A stretch of 64,000 nt of DNA from Candidatus Poribacteria bacterium (GCA_028821605.1 JAPPFM010000044.1:22680-86679), one strand, 5' to 3'; counted from the first letter of the stretch, positions 17,741 to 27,231 are shown. Numbers and translations are program-made. Notes: generated from the sequence alone by a model not told the origin.

Positions 17741-18340
17741 CTACCGTTTTTTTAGCTCCGCCCAAGTTGTCGTTAAGCGATTCCGGGGATGCACAGCAAA
17801 ACCCTCAATTTCATTCGGTAGTTTGGGGACAGCGTTGGGGTCTATTGCCATGTAAACGGCATCCAAACGGGTATCGCCTTCCCTAGACCAAAATGTAACG
17901 GTATGTTTCCCCAATTTCAGATCAAAGGTCAACGGATTCTTTTCGCGCCATTTTACTTTTGCCCACGTCCACTCCTGATGCTGACCTGTATCCCAGATCA
18001 TGTTGGCATCACCCGGTTGTGGACTTTTCTTCTGATCGACTGTGACATGGAAAGAGTCCTTCGCCGTATCTTGGGCAATCACCCGCCCCCACATCGTGTA
18101 CTGACCGGGTGTTCTAACGTTAATCACGAAATCGGCTTTACCGGGGTGGCGACCACCCCCGCCCTTTCCCGCTGATATATACATACCGCCTGAAGCTTTC
18201 TTATCCTCATAAATTTCCATGATTGCTACAATTTCATCTGCGTCTTCGGCTTCAAAGCCAATCTCAGTAGCAATGCAATAACCGACCAATCCCAATACAA
18301 GCAGTACAAATTGAATCAATAACAACCGCATATATTTCAT
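17741..18340 (-). CDS. Secreted CBM6/35-like protein with TWAELK tail
   Basis: A 199-residue exported protein. The signal peptide MKYMRLLLIQFVLLVLGLVG is followed by a beta-sandwich domain resembling family 6/35 carbohydrate-binding modules: EAEDADEI at its start, then FVINVRTPGQYTMWGRV and TVTFWSREGDTRLDAVYM. The C-terminus HPRNRLTTTWAELKKR matches the tails of three other secreted proteins in the window. The ATG at 18340 has AAGGAGG upstream. The ligand is unknown. Confidence 0.82.
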   Translation of the reverse strand: MKYMRLLLIQFVLLVLGLVGYCIATEIGFEAEDADEIVAIMEIYEDKKASGGMYISAGKGGGGRHPGKADFVINVRTPGQYTMWGRVIAQDTAKDSFHVTVDQKKSPQPGDANMIWDTGQHQEWTWAKVKWREKNPLTFDLKLGKHTVTFWSREGDTRLDAVYMAIDPNAVPKLPNEIEGFAVHPRNRLTTTWAELKKR

Positions 18341-18821
18341 GCGTATAGCCTCCTTAGGTTTGTAATAGCGCAATTCATTGCGCGTGTTTTTCTCCTCGCT
18401 TTACCAATACAAAACACTGACTTCAGCGTCTTAGATATCAAAGCGTACTACCGTGGACTGAAGTATTTACAAGAAACATTAAAAAGGCTTCCACAAAAAC
18501 CTGAACCTATTGTTATTGACCAACTCACTGAACATCTGACTTCTATTGGCTCTATTCATCAAACACCTGCTCAACTCAGGCCTGATAAGTTGGTGAAGGT
18601 ATTGTTGATATTAACAATATTAACAATACCTGCATTATTTGTCAAGAAAAATTCCATTTTTTCTTGCGTAATATAGTTATGCAGTAGCAATTTTCATGCC
18701 AAAGTTAACTCAAATGTGAAATCACTTGGAAAAGAAAGTTTCCCGATAATTCCGCTTCACAAAGTGAGGTCTTGCTGTCCAATTCTTGGACAACTTTGTT
18801 CAAAAGCTGAATCCGAAAGGT
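18341..18821 (+). pseudogene. Gene-free stretch with a start-less coding fragment
   Basis: Most of this 481-bp spacer has no gene. From about 18425 to 18610 the plus strand keeps an open frame with coding-like composition (LDIKAYYRGLKYLQETLKRL, later PIVIDQLTEHLTSI) but no start codon or ribosome binding site. It runs into an A/T-rich inverted repeat (GTATTGTT ... AACAATAC, about 18599-18629). It is probably a remnant of a lost gene. I do not recognise the family. Confidence 0.35.
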
Positions 18822-21272
18822 TTATACACCAAACCAATACCGACACTTAATCAGGAAGATATTCTTTCCTTCATCGGTGAAACTGCTTCCCAACCGGTGG
18901 AACGGACGAAACTCCAGATCCTCTGCACCCACTTCCTCTAACTGGATTGCGCGTGATTGGGACCACACTAAAAACAGGGTGCTGCCCGGCTGGAATTCCC
19001 AGCGGAGAACAGTGTTTCCTCGTAACGAACGCATGTGGAAATCAGGGTTTCGCTTCAGCGGATAGGGTTTGAATTGATAGGACCTCGGCTCGACCAACTC
19101 TTTGAAGTTGGCATAGTCGCCGATGGTAATGAAGGGTTGCACGTAGAATTGGAGGCTTAGTGTCGGTGTGAAACTAATGTTCGCGCGGGTAGTGAAGTCC
19201 AGTGTTTGACTCGTTAGTTCACCATAAACGTAGTGTTTTTTGAGTTGTCCATTGATATTTTCTTCAACTAACTCCACCCACTGGGCATCATCAATCCGAT
19301 AGCGGTACATCGGTCCGATGCTCAGTTCAATGTTTGACACCGGACGAATGTTCAGACGGAGACTGACCTCCTTTTCAGAAGTCTCGTTATCGTCGTCCCA
19401 TGCAAAGATCGGATTTAGTTCAAGCTGAACCATTTTACGACTATCGGTAGAAAGTCGGGTAAAAATCCACCAGCCCGCGGGATTTTTAATTAACGTCCCG
19501 CCGCGCCGGACATCCTCGTCGTTAAATGATTCCAAGTTCCGACCGACCCACAGATCATACTCCCAGTAGTTTTTCAGTTTACCATCCGTCCATATCTCGG
19601 AGTAGCGACCGATGCTAACGCCATCATAATTCCATTCCCGCCAACCGAAGAGTCCCAAACTAACTTCCCGGAAAATGCTAAACGGCTGTTCTTTCTTGAG
19701 GATGAAGTCATAGAACCATCGCATCATATCGCCGCGTTGAACATAGCCTATGTCATTTATTTCAAAGTCTGGGGAAAGAACATTAAAACTGGTATCAAGC
19801 CGCCACCAGCCACCCTGTTTTTCAAATTCAATATTTGCGAGATAACCCGATTTGCGTGTCTCCAATTCTCCGGCTTGGCTTGCGGCGAGCATCCCGCTTA
19901 TTTGGTACCGCTCTTTCGCAAGTTTCAAGTCCCAGTCAAGCCCACCGACATAAGCGGCGTTGGAAGTCTGTCGATTGACCGCTGTGGTTATCAGTCCGAC
20001 GCGAGAATTCCCTTCCAAGACATCTTGTGTCACTCGACCCACAAAGTAGTTCGTTAAAGGTTCAACCAAGTGATCGTGGTTCTCGCCTTTTTGCGTAATT
20101 TGCGCATACTCCGGTGCCGTGACAGCCTCCATGATACCGAAGGAGGTGTTGCTATTCGTTCTTCCGACGATCTTGGCAGCACCGAGAATTGTTGTCGATT
20201 CTGGACGACCCAGTTCTGTGGCACCCTCTGGAATCTCAAAATGTCCAGGTTGTCGTCCAATCCGCCGTGAGTAAAAGAATTGATTATTCCAATCTCCAGC
20301 GTTGAAAATGGATGACCCTTTGACAAAAAAGGGTCTCCGTTCCTCAAAATATTCTTCATACGCTGAAAGATTCAAGGTGGCAGGGTCCGCCTCTACCTGC
20401 CCAAAGTCGGGATTGATTGTGGCATTGAGCGTAATTCCAGAAGTGATACCGTATTGGACATCACCGCCCCCATTGCCCCACAAATCAGTATTGCTATTTA
20501 AGGTCGTTCTTCCCATAGCGTAGGGTATTAATTCCAGATGACGAGAGGGACGGATATTCTCTATCCCTACCAAATCACCAAAATGGGATAACCACCCCGG
20601 TTCACCCTTTTTAATTAAACGCCAGTGGGCACGCTCTTTTCTGCGACTAATCTCGCGCTCTACTTGGAGTCCCCACGTGTATTTATCTTTCGGTGAGAAG
20701 CGGAACATATAAAATGGGATTTTACATTCTACTGCCCAGCCATTTTCGTGGATGCGGGTTTTCGCTTCCCAAACCCCATCCCACGCATTGTTCCATTCGT
20801 TCCAACCGCTGCCTCCGACAATGCCGTCTATTACAGAACCTGAAGGATAGACAGTAAACGAAAAACCGCGCTGCCGATTATAGTGCGGATCAAGAATAAT
20901 CTGGATTTTATCGGATTCAACGTAATCGTCGCGTCTGACGAGGCGGGAAACAATCTTATCGGCTTCACTGTCATAACACATGACAGCAAAATAGATCGCT
21001 TCGTCATCATAAGTAACTTGGAAGGTGGTACGTTGGGAAGCGGGTTCCCCTTCATCGGGATCGCGTTGACGGAAACCCTCGTGGAGGGGCGCGGTTTTCC
21101 AGATAGCATCATCTAAAACGCCATCCAATTGGGGTGGTGCCCCTTTAATGCGGACAGCAATTGCAACTCTGTGAGCGGATTCTGTTTCGGCCTTTACTAT
21201 GCTTGGGAGTTGTAAGACAAAAAACGCTGTCAACAACACCAAAGCGCACCAAAACTCTGAGTCAGTTTTCAA
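18822..21272 (-). CDS. DUF5916 outer-membrane protein with N-terminal CBM9-like domain
   Basis: An 816-residue exported protein. After the signal peptide (about 1-29) comes a CBM9-like domain beginning IKGAPPQLDGVLDDAIWKTA and running to about residue 210, with YFAVMCYDSE and NGWAVECKIPF. A DUF5916 region predicted to be a beta-barrel follows, with motifs such as FFVKGSSIFNAGDWNNQFFYSRRIG and ending RYWFGV, as in outer-membrane proteins. These proteins occur in gliding and polymer-degrading bacteria, but the function is not proven. It is a single-gene unit. Confidence 0.88.
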   Translation of the reverse strand: MKTDSEFWCALVLLTAFFVLQLPSIVKAETESAHRVAIAVRIKGAPPQLDGVLDDAIWKTAPLHEGFRQRDPDEGEPASQRTTFQVTYDDEAIYFAVMCYDSEADKIVSRLVRRDDYVESDKIQIILDPHYNRQRGFSFTVYPSGSVIDGIVGGSGWNEWNNAWDGVWEAKTRIHENGWAVECKIPFYMFRFSPKDKYTWGLQVEREISRRKERAHWRLIKKGEPGWLSHFGDLVGIENIRPSRHLELIPYAMGRTTLNSNTDLWGNGGGDVQYGITSGITLNATINPDFGQVEADPATLNLSAYEEYFEERRPFFVKGSSIFNAGDWNNQFFYSRRIGRQPGHFEIPEGATELGRPESTTILGAAKIVGRTNSNTSFGIMEAVTAPEYAQITQKGENHDHLVEPLTNYFVGRVTQDVLEGNSRVGLITTAVNRQTSNAAYVGGLDWDLKLAKERYQISGMLAASQAGELETRKSGYLANIEFEKQGGWWRLDTSFNVLSPDFEINDIGYVQRGDMMRWFYDFILKKEQPFSIFREVSLGLFGWREWNYDGVSIGRYSEIWTDGKLKNYWEYDLWVGRNLESFNDEDVRRGGTLIKNPAGWWIFTRLSTDSRKMVQLELNPIFAWDDDNETSEKEVSLRLNIRPVSNIELSIGPMYRYRIDDAQWVELVEENINGQLKKHYVYGELTSQTLDFTTRANISFTPTLSLQFYVQPFITIGDYANFKELVEPRSYQFKPYPLKRNPDFHMRSLRGNTVLRWEFQPGSTLFLVWSQSRAIQLEEVGAEDLEFRPFHRLGSSFTDEGKNIFLIKCRYWFGV

Positions 21273-21350
21273 TTGTTTTCCCCTCGACTTTTTGTAAGCC
21301 CGTTTATTTACTTATTGAAACCCGATTCAGATAAAAAACTTCAGAATTTT

Positions 21351-21827
21351 TTAGGATTCGTCAGCAATATCCGCTCCGCATTGCGGACAGATATCGCCCC
21401 ACGTTGAACGCTTGCCCTCGCCACAAACATCGCAGACACCAAGAGGATACTCATCAGGTTTCGCTCGACTGCCACCTTTCTTGTAGGTGATGATACGCCA
21501 TACCGTTTCGCCATCCTCTTCATAGCAGAGCCAGACCCCCTCTTTTCTGCCATCGGCGGAGCTGCCATCGTGTTCCCGATAGGGACCACCCCATTTACGA
21601 TTGCCGTTCTCGTAATAGCAGATATAATCGCCTTCGTTCTTGCCGGCTCGGAAGGAGGCTTCGCTCGCTTTGTTCCCATTTTTGTGATATTGGATCCAAA
21701 GCCCTTCTTTCTTCCCTTCAATGTAACGACCTTCGCTCCGTTTGTGTCCGTTTGCGTAGTAGGTGACCCAATAGCCGTGTTTTTTGCCGTCGACCATTTC
21801 ACCTGTATCTCGTGAACTTGCCATCAT
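21351..21827 (-). CDS. MORN/YwqK-repeat protein with C-terminal zinc ribbon, copy 1
   Basis: A 158-residue protein with four or five MORN-like repeats of the form GKKHGYWVTYYANGHKRSEG (YwqK type), then a zinc ribbon CDVCGEGKRSTWGDICPQCGA. The start at 21827 follows GAGG. A full-length paralogue of identical length lies at 25006-25482 and a truncated one at 23267-23428. YwqK proteins are annotated as antitoxins in Bacillus, but no toxin is adjacent here, so that role is not claimed. An HhH gene lies 37 bp upstream. Confidence 0.85.
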   Translation of the reverse strand: MMASSRDTGEMVDGKKHGYWVTYYANGHKRSEGRYIEGKKEGLWIQYHKNGNKASEASFRAGKNEGDYICYYENGNRKWGGPYREHDGSSADGRKEGVWLCYEEDGETVWRIITYKKGGSRAKPDEYPLGVCDVCGEGKRSTWGDICPQCGADIADES

Positions 21828-21864
21828 TTACCTCGTGTGCGGAATAGAAATGTCTGTCCGCTTG

Positions 21865-22329
21865 TTACAAATCTTCATTATTAAGGTATGCCTCAAAATT
21901 TTCTATCGTTTTCTTACCGATGCCCTTGACCCCTTTCAGTTTACCTTCATCAATTGCTGTTCGGAGCGATAAGAGACTGTCAACACCCGCCTCCTGATAC
22001 AAGAGTTTAATCGTTTTAGCACCGAGTCCTGGGATAGGCATAAGTTCAACAATTGTCTGCGGGACGTTACTTGCGTGTTCCTGTAATTTCGAGCACGTTC
22101 CGGTTTCAACGTATTCAGTGATGATCGTAGCGACTATATCTCCAACGCCTGCAATCTCCTCTTTCAACCGTCCTTGCGCGACCAATTCCGCCACAGATTC
22201 CTCCATGCGAGAAATTGTATACGCTAAACGCGGGTAGCGCGTTGCATGGTCTTCCGGATAGTCAGCGACAATCAAAATAGTATGAAGTTCCATCAGTTTC
22301 TGTGCGATTTCATCGTTGGTCAGTCCCAC
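21865..22329 (-). CDS. PolX-like helix-hairpin-helix protein, copy 1
   Basis: A 154-residue protein matching only the N-terminal 8-kDa and HhH part of PolX/DNA polymerase beta. It has IPGLGAKTIKLLYQEAGVDS (HhH) and VKGIGKKTIENFEAYL (second HhH) and no nucleotidyltransferase or PHP domain. The likely start is GTG at 22329 with GAGGTGA upstream, in line with the paralogue where homology begins at NDEIA. The longer frame would start inside a repeated hairpin. A DNA-binding role is inferred. Confidence 0.8.
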   Translation of the reverse strand: MGLTNDEIAQKLMELHTILIVADYPEDHATRYPRLAYTISRMEESVAELVAQGRLKEEIAGVGDIVATIITEYVETGTCSKLQEHASNVPQTIVELMPIPGLGAKTIKLLYQEAGVDSLLSLRTAIDEGKLKGVKGIGKKTIENFEAYLNNEDL

Positions 22330-22368
22330 GGTATCACCTCGTTTCGCTGGTTCAATTAAAGGATTTTC

Positions 22369-22421
22369 GGGCATCCACAAGGGATGCCCTACAGTTAGAA
22401 AGTCGCGGAGATCGCTCCTAC
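22369..22421. repeat. Two GTAGG-type hairpin repeats
   Basis: GGGCATCC (22369-22376) and GGATGCCC (22382-22389) form an 8-bp stem followed by TAC. A second, weaker unit ending GCTCCTAC lies at 22401-22421. They belong to the family of short palindromes listed at 23648, 29896 and elsewhere. Confidence 0.7.
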
Positions 22422-23191
22422 CTTTTTATTTCCCCCCAAGTCGTTGTTAATTTACCAACGGGTGAAACAGCGAGGGCTTTCTCAAGTCCTTCCTCCATGA
22501 CGGTACTTAAGTCGTCTTCACTAAGCGGTGCATTGAAGATAGCGACTTCGTCAAGGACTCCCTTGAAATCCCATCCTGCTCCACCTTTCCAGCGGGTTAG
22601 CCAGATGGAACCACCATCGTGCTGCTGACTGAAACTTGGTTTGCCCACCTTCAAATCTGCGACGACTTCGCCATCGACATAGAGAGCAAGCGTTTTACCG
22701 TCGTGGGTTAAGGCGACAAAACTCCATTCATCCATTTCCCATGTTCCGCCCCGGACTTGGCTGTTATCTATCGCACCGTTGAATAGGAAACTACCGTAGA
22801 AGTCGGTTTGCCCGATAAGAATATTTGGATTGTGCCAATCCCTCTCTATCAATCGGACGTGGGGACCTGAAGGATTACCAAGCGGTTTCACCCAGAGCAG
22901 ATATGTAAATCCGTCAAGGAAATCATCTGTCGTCTCGCTGGCTGGGATAACCACATGACTGCTCCCATCAAATTCGATACCCATGCCTTCTTTTCCTTCG
23001 ACCCGTTTAGCATCAACGATTTCACCATCATTACCGTTCGGAGAGGAATCTTTAACCGTATCCCCTTTCCCCTGATCAAAGTGCCACATTCCCATAAGGG
23101 ACTCTGGATCAATTTCCGATGTGCTTTCCTGAACCCACATCGCTGAAATAAAGAGTACTATCATAGCAACCAAAGTAATTAGGACTCTCAT
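22418..23191 (-). CDS. Secreted LamG/concanavalin-like protein with TWGEIK tail
   Basis: A 257-residue exported protein. A signal sequence (MRVLITLVAMIVLFISAMW) precedes a LamG/ConA-like jelly-roll domain with LMGMWHFDQGKGDTVKDSS, GNDGEIV, GMGIEFDGSSHVVIP, TYLLWVKPL and FKGVLDEVAIFNAPLSEDD, the usual order for LamGL domains. It ends SPVGKLTTTWGEIKR, the tail shared with three other secreted proteins here. It probably binds carbohydrate or protein outside the cell. Confidence 0.88.
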   Translation of the reverse strand: MRVLITLVAMIVLFISAMWVQESTSEIDPESLMGMWHFDQGKGDTVKDSSPNGNDGEIVDAKRVEGKEGMGIEFDGSSHVVIPASETTDDFLDGFTYLLWVKPLGNPSGPHVRLIERDWHNPNILIGQTDFYGSFLFNGAIDNSQVRGGTWEMDEWSFVALTHDGKTLALYVDGEVVADLKVGKPSFSQQHDGGSIWLTRWKGGAGWDFKGVLDEVAIFNAPLSEDDLSTVMEEGLEKALAVSPVGKLTTTWGEIKR

Positions 23192-23266
23192 CGTTTTTAG
23201 TCTCCTTTTTTAAGAGTTATCAGTAGGCGTTTGGGGTAGTTCCGTTTCCTTTGAATACCACAAGCA

Positions 23267-23428
23267 TTACTGACAACTGTCAAGAACATTCAGTTCGGTA
23301 CCACATCTTGGACAGGTATTGTCCCATTTCAAACGTCTGCCTTCACCACAAACATCACACACACCGAGTGGGAATTCGTCCCGTTGGAATGTAGACTTTG
23401 GGGCGATTCGCTCCTCAAGTGGTGTGTC
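23267..23428 (-). pseudogene. Truncated third copy of the MORN/zinc-ribbon gene
   Basis: On the minus strand an open frame of 53 codons without a start reads DEFPLGVCDVCGEGRRLKWD and continues NTCPRCGTEL before a TAA at 23267-23269. This is the zinc ribbon of the 21351 and 25006 proteins. An in-frame TAA at 23429-23431 blocks it upstream and all MORN repeats are missing. It is a 5'-truncated remnant of a duplication. Confidence 0.85.
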
Positions 23429-23817
23429 TTACATTTTATAAACAGAAGAAAAAAGTCGTCAATTTCGCAGAAAAGTGATACAATACGCATAGAAAATTCC
23501 TTGCGTGAGGATGCAAGTTATTTCATTATACCAAAGGGATTTTCTTTCTACCACACTTTTATGGGTCTCACGCAGAAATTTTCAGTTGTCAGGTAAATTA
23601 CAGTAAAATCTACTGCTCTGTCAGATTTCAAATGACGGATAGAAATCGCGAGTAAAACTCGCTCCTACACAAAGATATTATGTTTCTTGCGAAATCTACA
23701 TCCCTCAAATAGATAGTGCCAAAGCACTACAATCAATTAGACATTGACGATAGGCGAGGTTACAAACCCTTCCTACAAGAACGTTCACAAAATGGCAACT
23801 TGTGTTAGGATATTCCA
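23429..23817. repeat. Gene-free stretch with two hairpin repeats
   Basis: GCGAGT-AAA-ACTCGC (23648-23662) followed by TCCTAC is a perfect 6-bp hairpin. A decayed GGCGAGGTTACAAACC unit followed by CTTCCTAC lies at 23753-23776. The rest of the interval is A/T-rich; no gene is seen. Confidence 0.65.
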
Positions 23818-24963
23818 ATGACGTATCAACCCCTTGCTGAAGTACGAAAAGTGCTTCGTGTAAAATGGTACCGGAGCAAAATAGATCACACAACCTTACG
23901 GAATCTATCAAAACGGAGTGACCTGCAAGGTTGGTTTCAGGCAGGCGGGCATTTTGCTCTCTGGCTATTGACGGGTAGCTTGGTCTACTTCCTTTGGTCA
24001 CAAGCGATGTGGCTTGGCTTTTTGATTGCGCTATTTGTGCATGGCACGGTCGCCAGTTTTTTCAAAGGGACAGCCAATCATGAATTGGGACACGGCACTG
24101 TATTTCGTACCAAGTGGTTGAACAAATTTTTTCTTTACCTATTGAGTCTCATAAGTTGGTGGGACCATTTTGACTACGCCAGTAGCCACACCTACCATCA
24201 CCGTTACACCTTATATCCTGAAGGGGATCGCGAAAACCTTCTCCCACTTGAACCCAAACTCGGTTCCCTGTTCGTTCTTCAACTGTTTACCATAAATTTG
24301 CTCACGCAACCCGGTCGCACCTTTAGCAAAGGTGGGTTGATTGCTGCAGTTATCTGCACGATCCGTAGTGCCTTTGGTAAAGAAGGACCGCCAGATATTC
24401 CGAGTCAGGAATGGCTGGCATCATTACATGCCGACCAACCCGCAGAGCATAAAAATTCGATTTGGTGGTCTCGGATTCTACTCCTTTTTCACGGCACGCT
24501 GCTTGTCGTTTCACTCGCCACGGGTTATTGGGTTTTCCTGCTCATCATCACTGCCAGCGCATTTATTGCAAACTGGGGATCTTATGCTGTTTCTATGCCC
24601 CAACATTGTGGTCTAAAGGAAAATGACCCTGACTTCCGCAAATGCACACGGACAATCACACTCAACCCTCTTGCAGAGTTCTTGTATTGGCGTATGAATT
24701 GGCACATTGAGCATCATACGTTTGCAGGAGTGCCTTGCTACAATTTGAAAAAATTGCATTATCTGGTTGCCGAAGATATGCCCGAACCGCGCACACTTTT
24801 AGGAGCTTGGCGAGAAATGCGCGAAACTTGGCAACGACAGAAAACTGATCCTGACTACTTTTTTGATACACCGCTGCCGCCAACGGCTCAGTATATCCCC
24901 ACCGAAACACCCGATACGCTGGAAAGTTCCATTGGGGAATTGGCACCGAAAGGGTTGAAATAA
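23818..24963 (+). CDS. Membrane fatty acid desaturase-like protein
   Basis: A 381-residue integral membrane diiron protein. The three histidine boxes are NHELGHGT (about residue 88), SSHTYHHRY (about 122) and WHIEHHTFAGVPCYNL (about 299), with hydrophobic helices between. These bind two irons in the desaturase/hydroxylase superfamily. The first and last boxes match acyl-lipid desaturases and beta-carotene-hydroxylase-like proteins, so the lipid substrate is not certain. It is a single gene; no strong ribosome binding site precedes the ATG. Confidence 0.9.
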   Translation: MTYQPLAEVRKVLRVKWYRSKIDHTTLRNLSKRSDLQGWFQAGGHFALWLLTGSLVYFLWSQAMWLGFLIALFVHGTVASFFKGTANHELGHGTVFRTKWLNKFFLYLLSLISWWDHFDYASSHTYHHRYTLYPEGDRENLLPLEPKLGSLFVLQLFTINLLTQPGRTFSKGGLIAAVICTIRSAFGKEGPPDIPSQEWLASLHADQPAEHKNSIWWSRILLLFHGTLLVVSLATGYWVFLLIITASAFIANWGSYAVSMPQHCGLKENDPDFRKCTRTITLNPLAEFLYWRMNWHIEHHTFAGVPCYNLKKLHYLVAEDMPEPRTLLGAWREMRETWQRQKTDPDYFFDTPLPPTAQYIPTETPDTLESSIGELAPKGLK

Positions 24964-25005
24964 GGCGACTATAAATCTTATAAGTAGCAACTTAGATTAT
25001 CTAAC

Positions 25006-25482
25006 TTACATTAATAATGGAGCCAGTTCGTTACCGCACTTCGGACAGGTATTGCCCCACGCCAAACGTCTGCCTTCGCCGCAAACGTCGCAAACACCGA
25101 GCGGATATTCATCCGGCTTCGCGCGACTGCCACCCTTTTTGTAGGTGACGATTAGCCACATTGTCTCGCCATCCTCTTCGTAACCGTAAAACGGACCTTC
25201 CTTTTTGCCATCGTAAGATCTACCCTCATGTTTGGGATAAGCCCCCGTGGATCTGAGGTTCCCGTTTTCATGATAGGTTATGCAAGGACCTTCGTATTTG
25301 TTATCGCGGAAGGAGGCTTCGCTCGCTTTGTTCCCATTTTTGTGGTAAGTGATCCAGGGTCCGTCCTTCTTACCATGGATGTAGGCACCTTCGCTCCGCT
25401 TATGTCCGTTCGCGTAGTAGGTGACCCAATACCCGTGCTTTTTGCCATCAACCATTTCGCCGGTTGTTAATGAATTTGCCAT
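25006..25482 (-). CDS. MORN/YwqK-repeat protein with C-terminal zinc ribbon, copy 2
   Basis: A 158-residue paralogue of the 21351 gene, the same length, with repeats such as GKKDGPWITYHKNGNKASEA and the zinc ribbon CDVCGEGRRLAWGNTCPKCGN. The first 40 residues are nearly identical to copy 1. The ATG at 25482 follows the repeated leader box CCGCAAGG; the longer reading frame from 25560 would translate the leader. The HhH partner of this copy is now separated from it by the three-gene cassette at 25673-28215. Confidence 0.85.
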   Translation of the reverse strand: MANSLTTGEMVDGKKHGYWVTYYANGHKRSEGAYIHGKKDGPWITYHKNGNKASEASFRDNKYEGPCITYHENGNLRSTGAYPKHEGRSYDGKKEGPFYGYEEDGETMWLIVTYKKGGSRAKPDEYPLGVCDVCGEGRRLAWGNTCPKCGNELAPLLM

Positions 25483-25570
25483 TTTTCTAATTTTCCTTGC
25501 GGTTAAACAACACAGGTTTGAACTCTGATATTCCGTTCTTAAGTCCGCTCTCCATTTCATTATGAGCTAC
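25483..25570 (-). promoter_or_regulatory. Two-part repeated leader element, copy 2
   Basis: Box A (GTAGCTCATAATGAAATGGAG, at 25550-25570) and box B (CCGCAAGGAAAATTAGAAAA, at 25483-25502) on the minus strand, ending at the start codon of the MORN gene. The sequence between the boxes differs from copy 1. Confidence 0.65.
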
Positions 25571-25672
25571 GCACTTTGATTTACTTCTTTCCACCAAACC
25601 GCTGATGTCTCGCCCCAATTCTCTCCTATTGATTTCGATTAAGTGCAATTCAAAGTTTAGGACGTTACACTA

Positions 25673-26494
25673 TTAGATGTCGCTGGTGAGTATGAAACCC
25701 CAATCCCACTTCTCCATACGATGATGAACCACTGTGGCTGTGGCTGATGGGTAAATCGCTTGGAACTCCAGCACCTCAAGTAGTGGGTGATTTACCGAAA
25801 CACAGAACATGTGGACATAATCCTCAAGCGGTTCGGGATGTCCCTGCTCTGCACACGGCCCGAACTGAACGTGTAAGAGCGGCATCGCGGAACGTGTGCT
25901 TTGCAGAACGATGTCCTTTTTTCCTTTCAATGACAAATAAGAGACGCTCCCAAAGTGTTCTCGCAAGATTGGCTCAACTTTTCGCATGCTCTCAGCATCT
26001 AAGGAAACGATTCCTAACTTCGTTGCGATGGACATCGGTGCAAGTGGAAAACGTTTTAGCATGCGCGCAACACGGTTCGGACGTTCGCTGTCCGCATCCA
26101 TGGAGATGGCATACGCGCGAGAGGAGAGCGGATACAGTTTTGGAAAGGCATGGACGAATATTGAGACAGGGAGATACCGTCCTTGGTAGTCAGGATGAAC
26201 TTTCAAGTCACAAAGATACCATACCGTCTTCGGCTTTTCACGGCTTGCAGGCGGTACACGGCGTAAGATCGCAGCAGCTACCGCTACCACCCGATCACCG
26301 TCAAGCGCAACATAGTAATGAAGCTGCCCCAGCCGTGTGAAGAATGCGAAGTAATCCTCACCGTGGTCAATCTCAAATCGGTCTTCACCCAGTGGATAAC
26401 TCGTTCCCTTTTCTAAACCCGCGATCCGAGATTGGAAAACTTTCCACTCCTCATTATATAATTCTCTGATATTTAAAGAACGGTTCATCCGCAT
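25673..26494 (-). CDS. GNAT-like acyltransferase
   Basis: A 273-residue protein. The segment VWYLCDLKVHPDYQGRYLPVSIF is a GNAT motif A with the Q/R-x-x-G/Y acyl-CoA loop; the strand before it, HYYVALDGDRVVAVAAAIL, fits motif B/D. The second half is not recognised and may be a degenerate second GNAT domain. The ATG at 26494 follows GAGG. It is the last gene of a three-gene unit with a diiron-oxidase-like and a DUF3419 protein. The substrate is unknown. Confidence 0.72.
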   Translation of the reverse strand: MRMNRSLNIRELYNEEWKVFQSRIAGLEKGTSYPLGEDRFEIDHGEDYFAFFTRLGQLHYYVALDGDRVVAVAAAILRRVPPASREKPKTVWYLCDLKVHPDYQGRYLPVSIFVHAFPKLYPLSSRAYAISMDADSERPNRVARMLKRFPLAPMSIATKLGIVSLDAESMRKVEPILREHFGSVSYLSLKGKKDIVLQSTRSAMPLLHVQFGPCAEQGHPEPLEDYVHMFCVSVNHPLLEVLEFQAIYPSATATVVHHRMEKWDWGFILTSDI

Positions 26495-26511
26495 CCGACA
26501 CCTCAAGGCTG

Positions 26512-27225
26512 TTACGATGCCCGTGTATGCGGTCCGCGCACATCGCGATAGATGCGACGCTTTCGTGCCTTGTAAAGCCCTTCATATAGCGAATTGAAGA
26601 CGCACGCGCCGAGACGCAATCCCTGTTCAATGTAGTATCTATTTTCGACATCCGCGTCCCAAGCAGGACGGAGTACATCAAAGAAATCGTCTGCATGTTT
26701 AATATCAAGGTCTTCATGAAGATTATAATGAATCAGTTTTTCCGCAGGCATCCAGCCATGATTGACAACCTGTTCTCCGAGCCATCCAGCAATGTCCGAG
26801 AACATCCGCTCAATGATTCCCATGACACCAGCACCAATCAAGTACTCATCCATCACGCACGCACCCACAAGCACTGTATTAAACGCTCGAACTTCGGGCC
26901 ACATTGCACGTTTCGCAATATCTTCCGGTTTAATGCCAGCCAACCGGTCAAGAAAGGCGAGAAATGTTTTCTCGTGCATGAGTGATGTGTTACCTTCACC
27001 GTGTTCTTCCCAAACATTACGAATGACCTCTAAACGTAATTCTGACGTTGGGATCTTGGCGGCGAGTGCTGCCATCGGGCGGTTGAAGAACACGACGGCA
27101 AAATAGAATTGGATTTGGGTTTCGACAAAATCATCGAAATCAAAAGTATCGTCGCGTAAAGATTGAAAGTACGGATTCATCCATACATTCGTCTCTTTTA
27201 GGATGTTGTCAATGGTTATGTTCAT
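26512..27225 (-). CDS. Haem-oxygenase-like diiron enzyme (TenA/PqqC/CADD superfamily)
   Basis: A 237-residue all-helical protein. Putative metal ligands sit in VWEEHGEGNTSLMHEKTF (Glu and two His, about residues 71-84) and in HYNLHEDLDIKHADDFFDVL (about 166-185), the helix pattern of haem-oxygenase-like diiron oxidases such as CADD and UndA. Family members oxidise or fragment amino acids, fatty acids or peptides. It starts six bases after the DUF3419 gene and lies 17 bases before the GNAT gene, so the three are one operon. Confidence 0.8.
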   Translation of the reverse strand: MNITIDNILKETNVWMNPYFQSLRDDTFDFDDFVETQIQFYFAVVFFNRPMAALAAKIPTSELRLEVIRNVWEEHGEGNTSLMHEKTFLAFLDRLAGIKPEDIAKRAMWPEVRAFNTVLVGACVMDEYLIGAGVMGIIERMFSDIAGWLGEQVVNHGWMPAEKLIHYNLHEDLDIKHADDFFDVLRPAWDADVENRYYIEQGLRLGACVFNSLYEGLYKARKRRIYRDVRGPHTRAS

Positions 27226-27231
27226 CGGCTC

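Noticed and set aside
21341..21802. A 153-codon alternative minus-strand frame over the MORN gene.
   Set aside because: It is the shifted frame of the repeat-rich MORN gene, which is supported by paralogues.
21351..21827. A toxin-antitoxin role for the MORN/YwqK-type proteins.
   Set aside because: The name YwqK antitoxin is family annotation only; no toxin-like gene is next to either copy.
25747..26340. A 197-codon plus-strand open frame antisense to the GNAT-like gene.
   Set aside because: The minus-strand GNAT frame has recognisable motifs and operon context; the plus-strand protein is basic and featureless.
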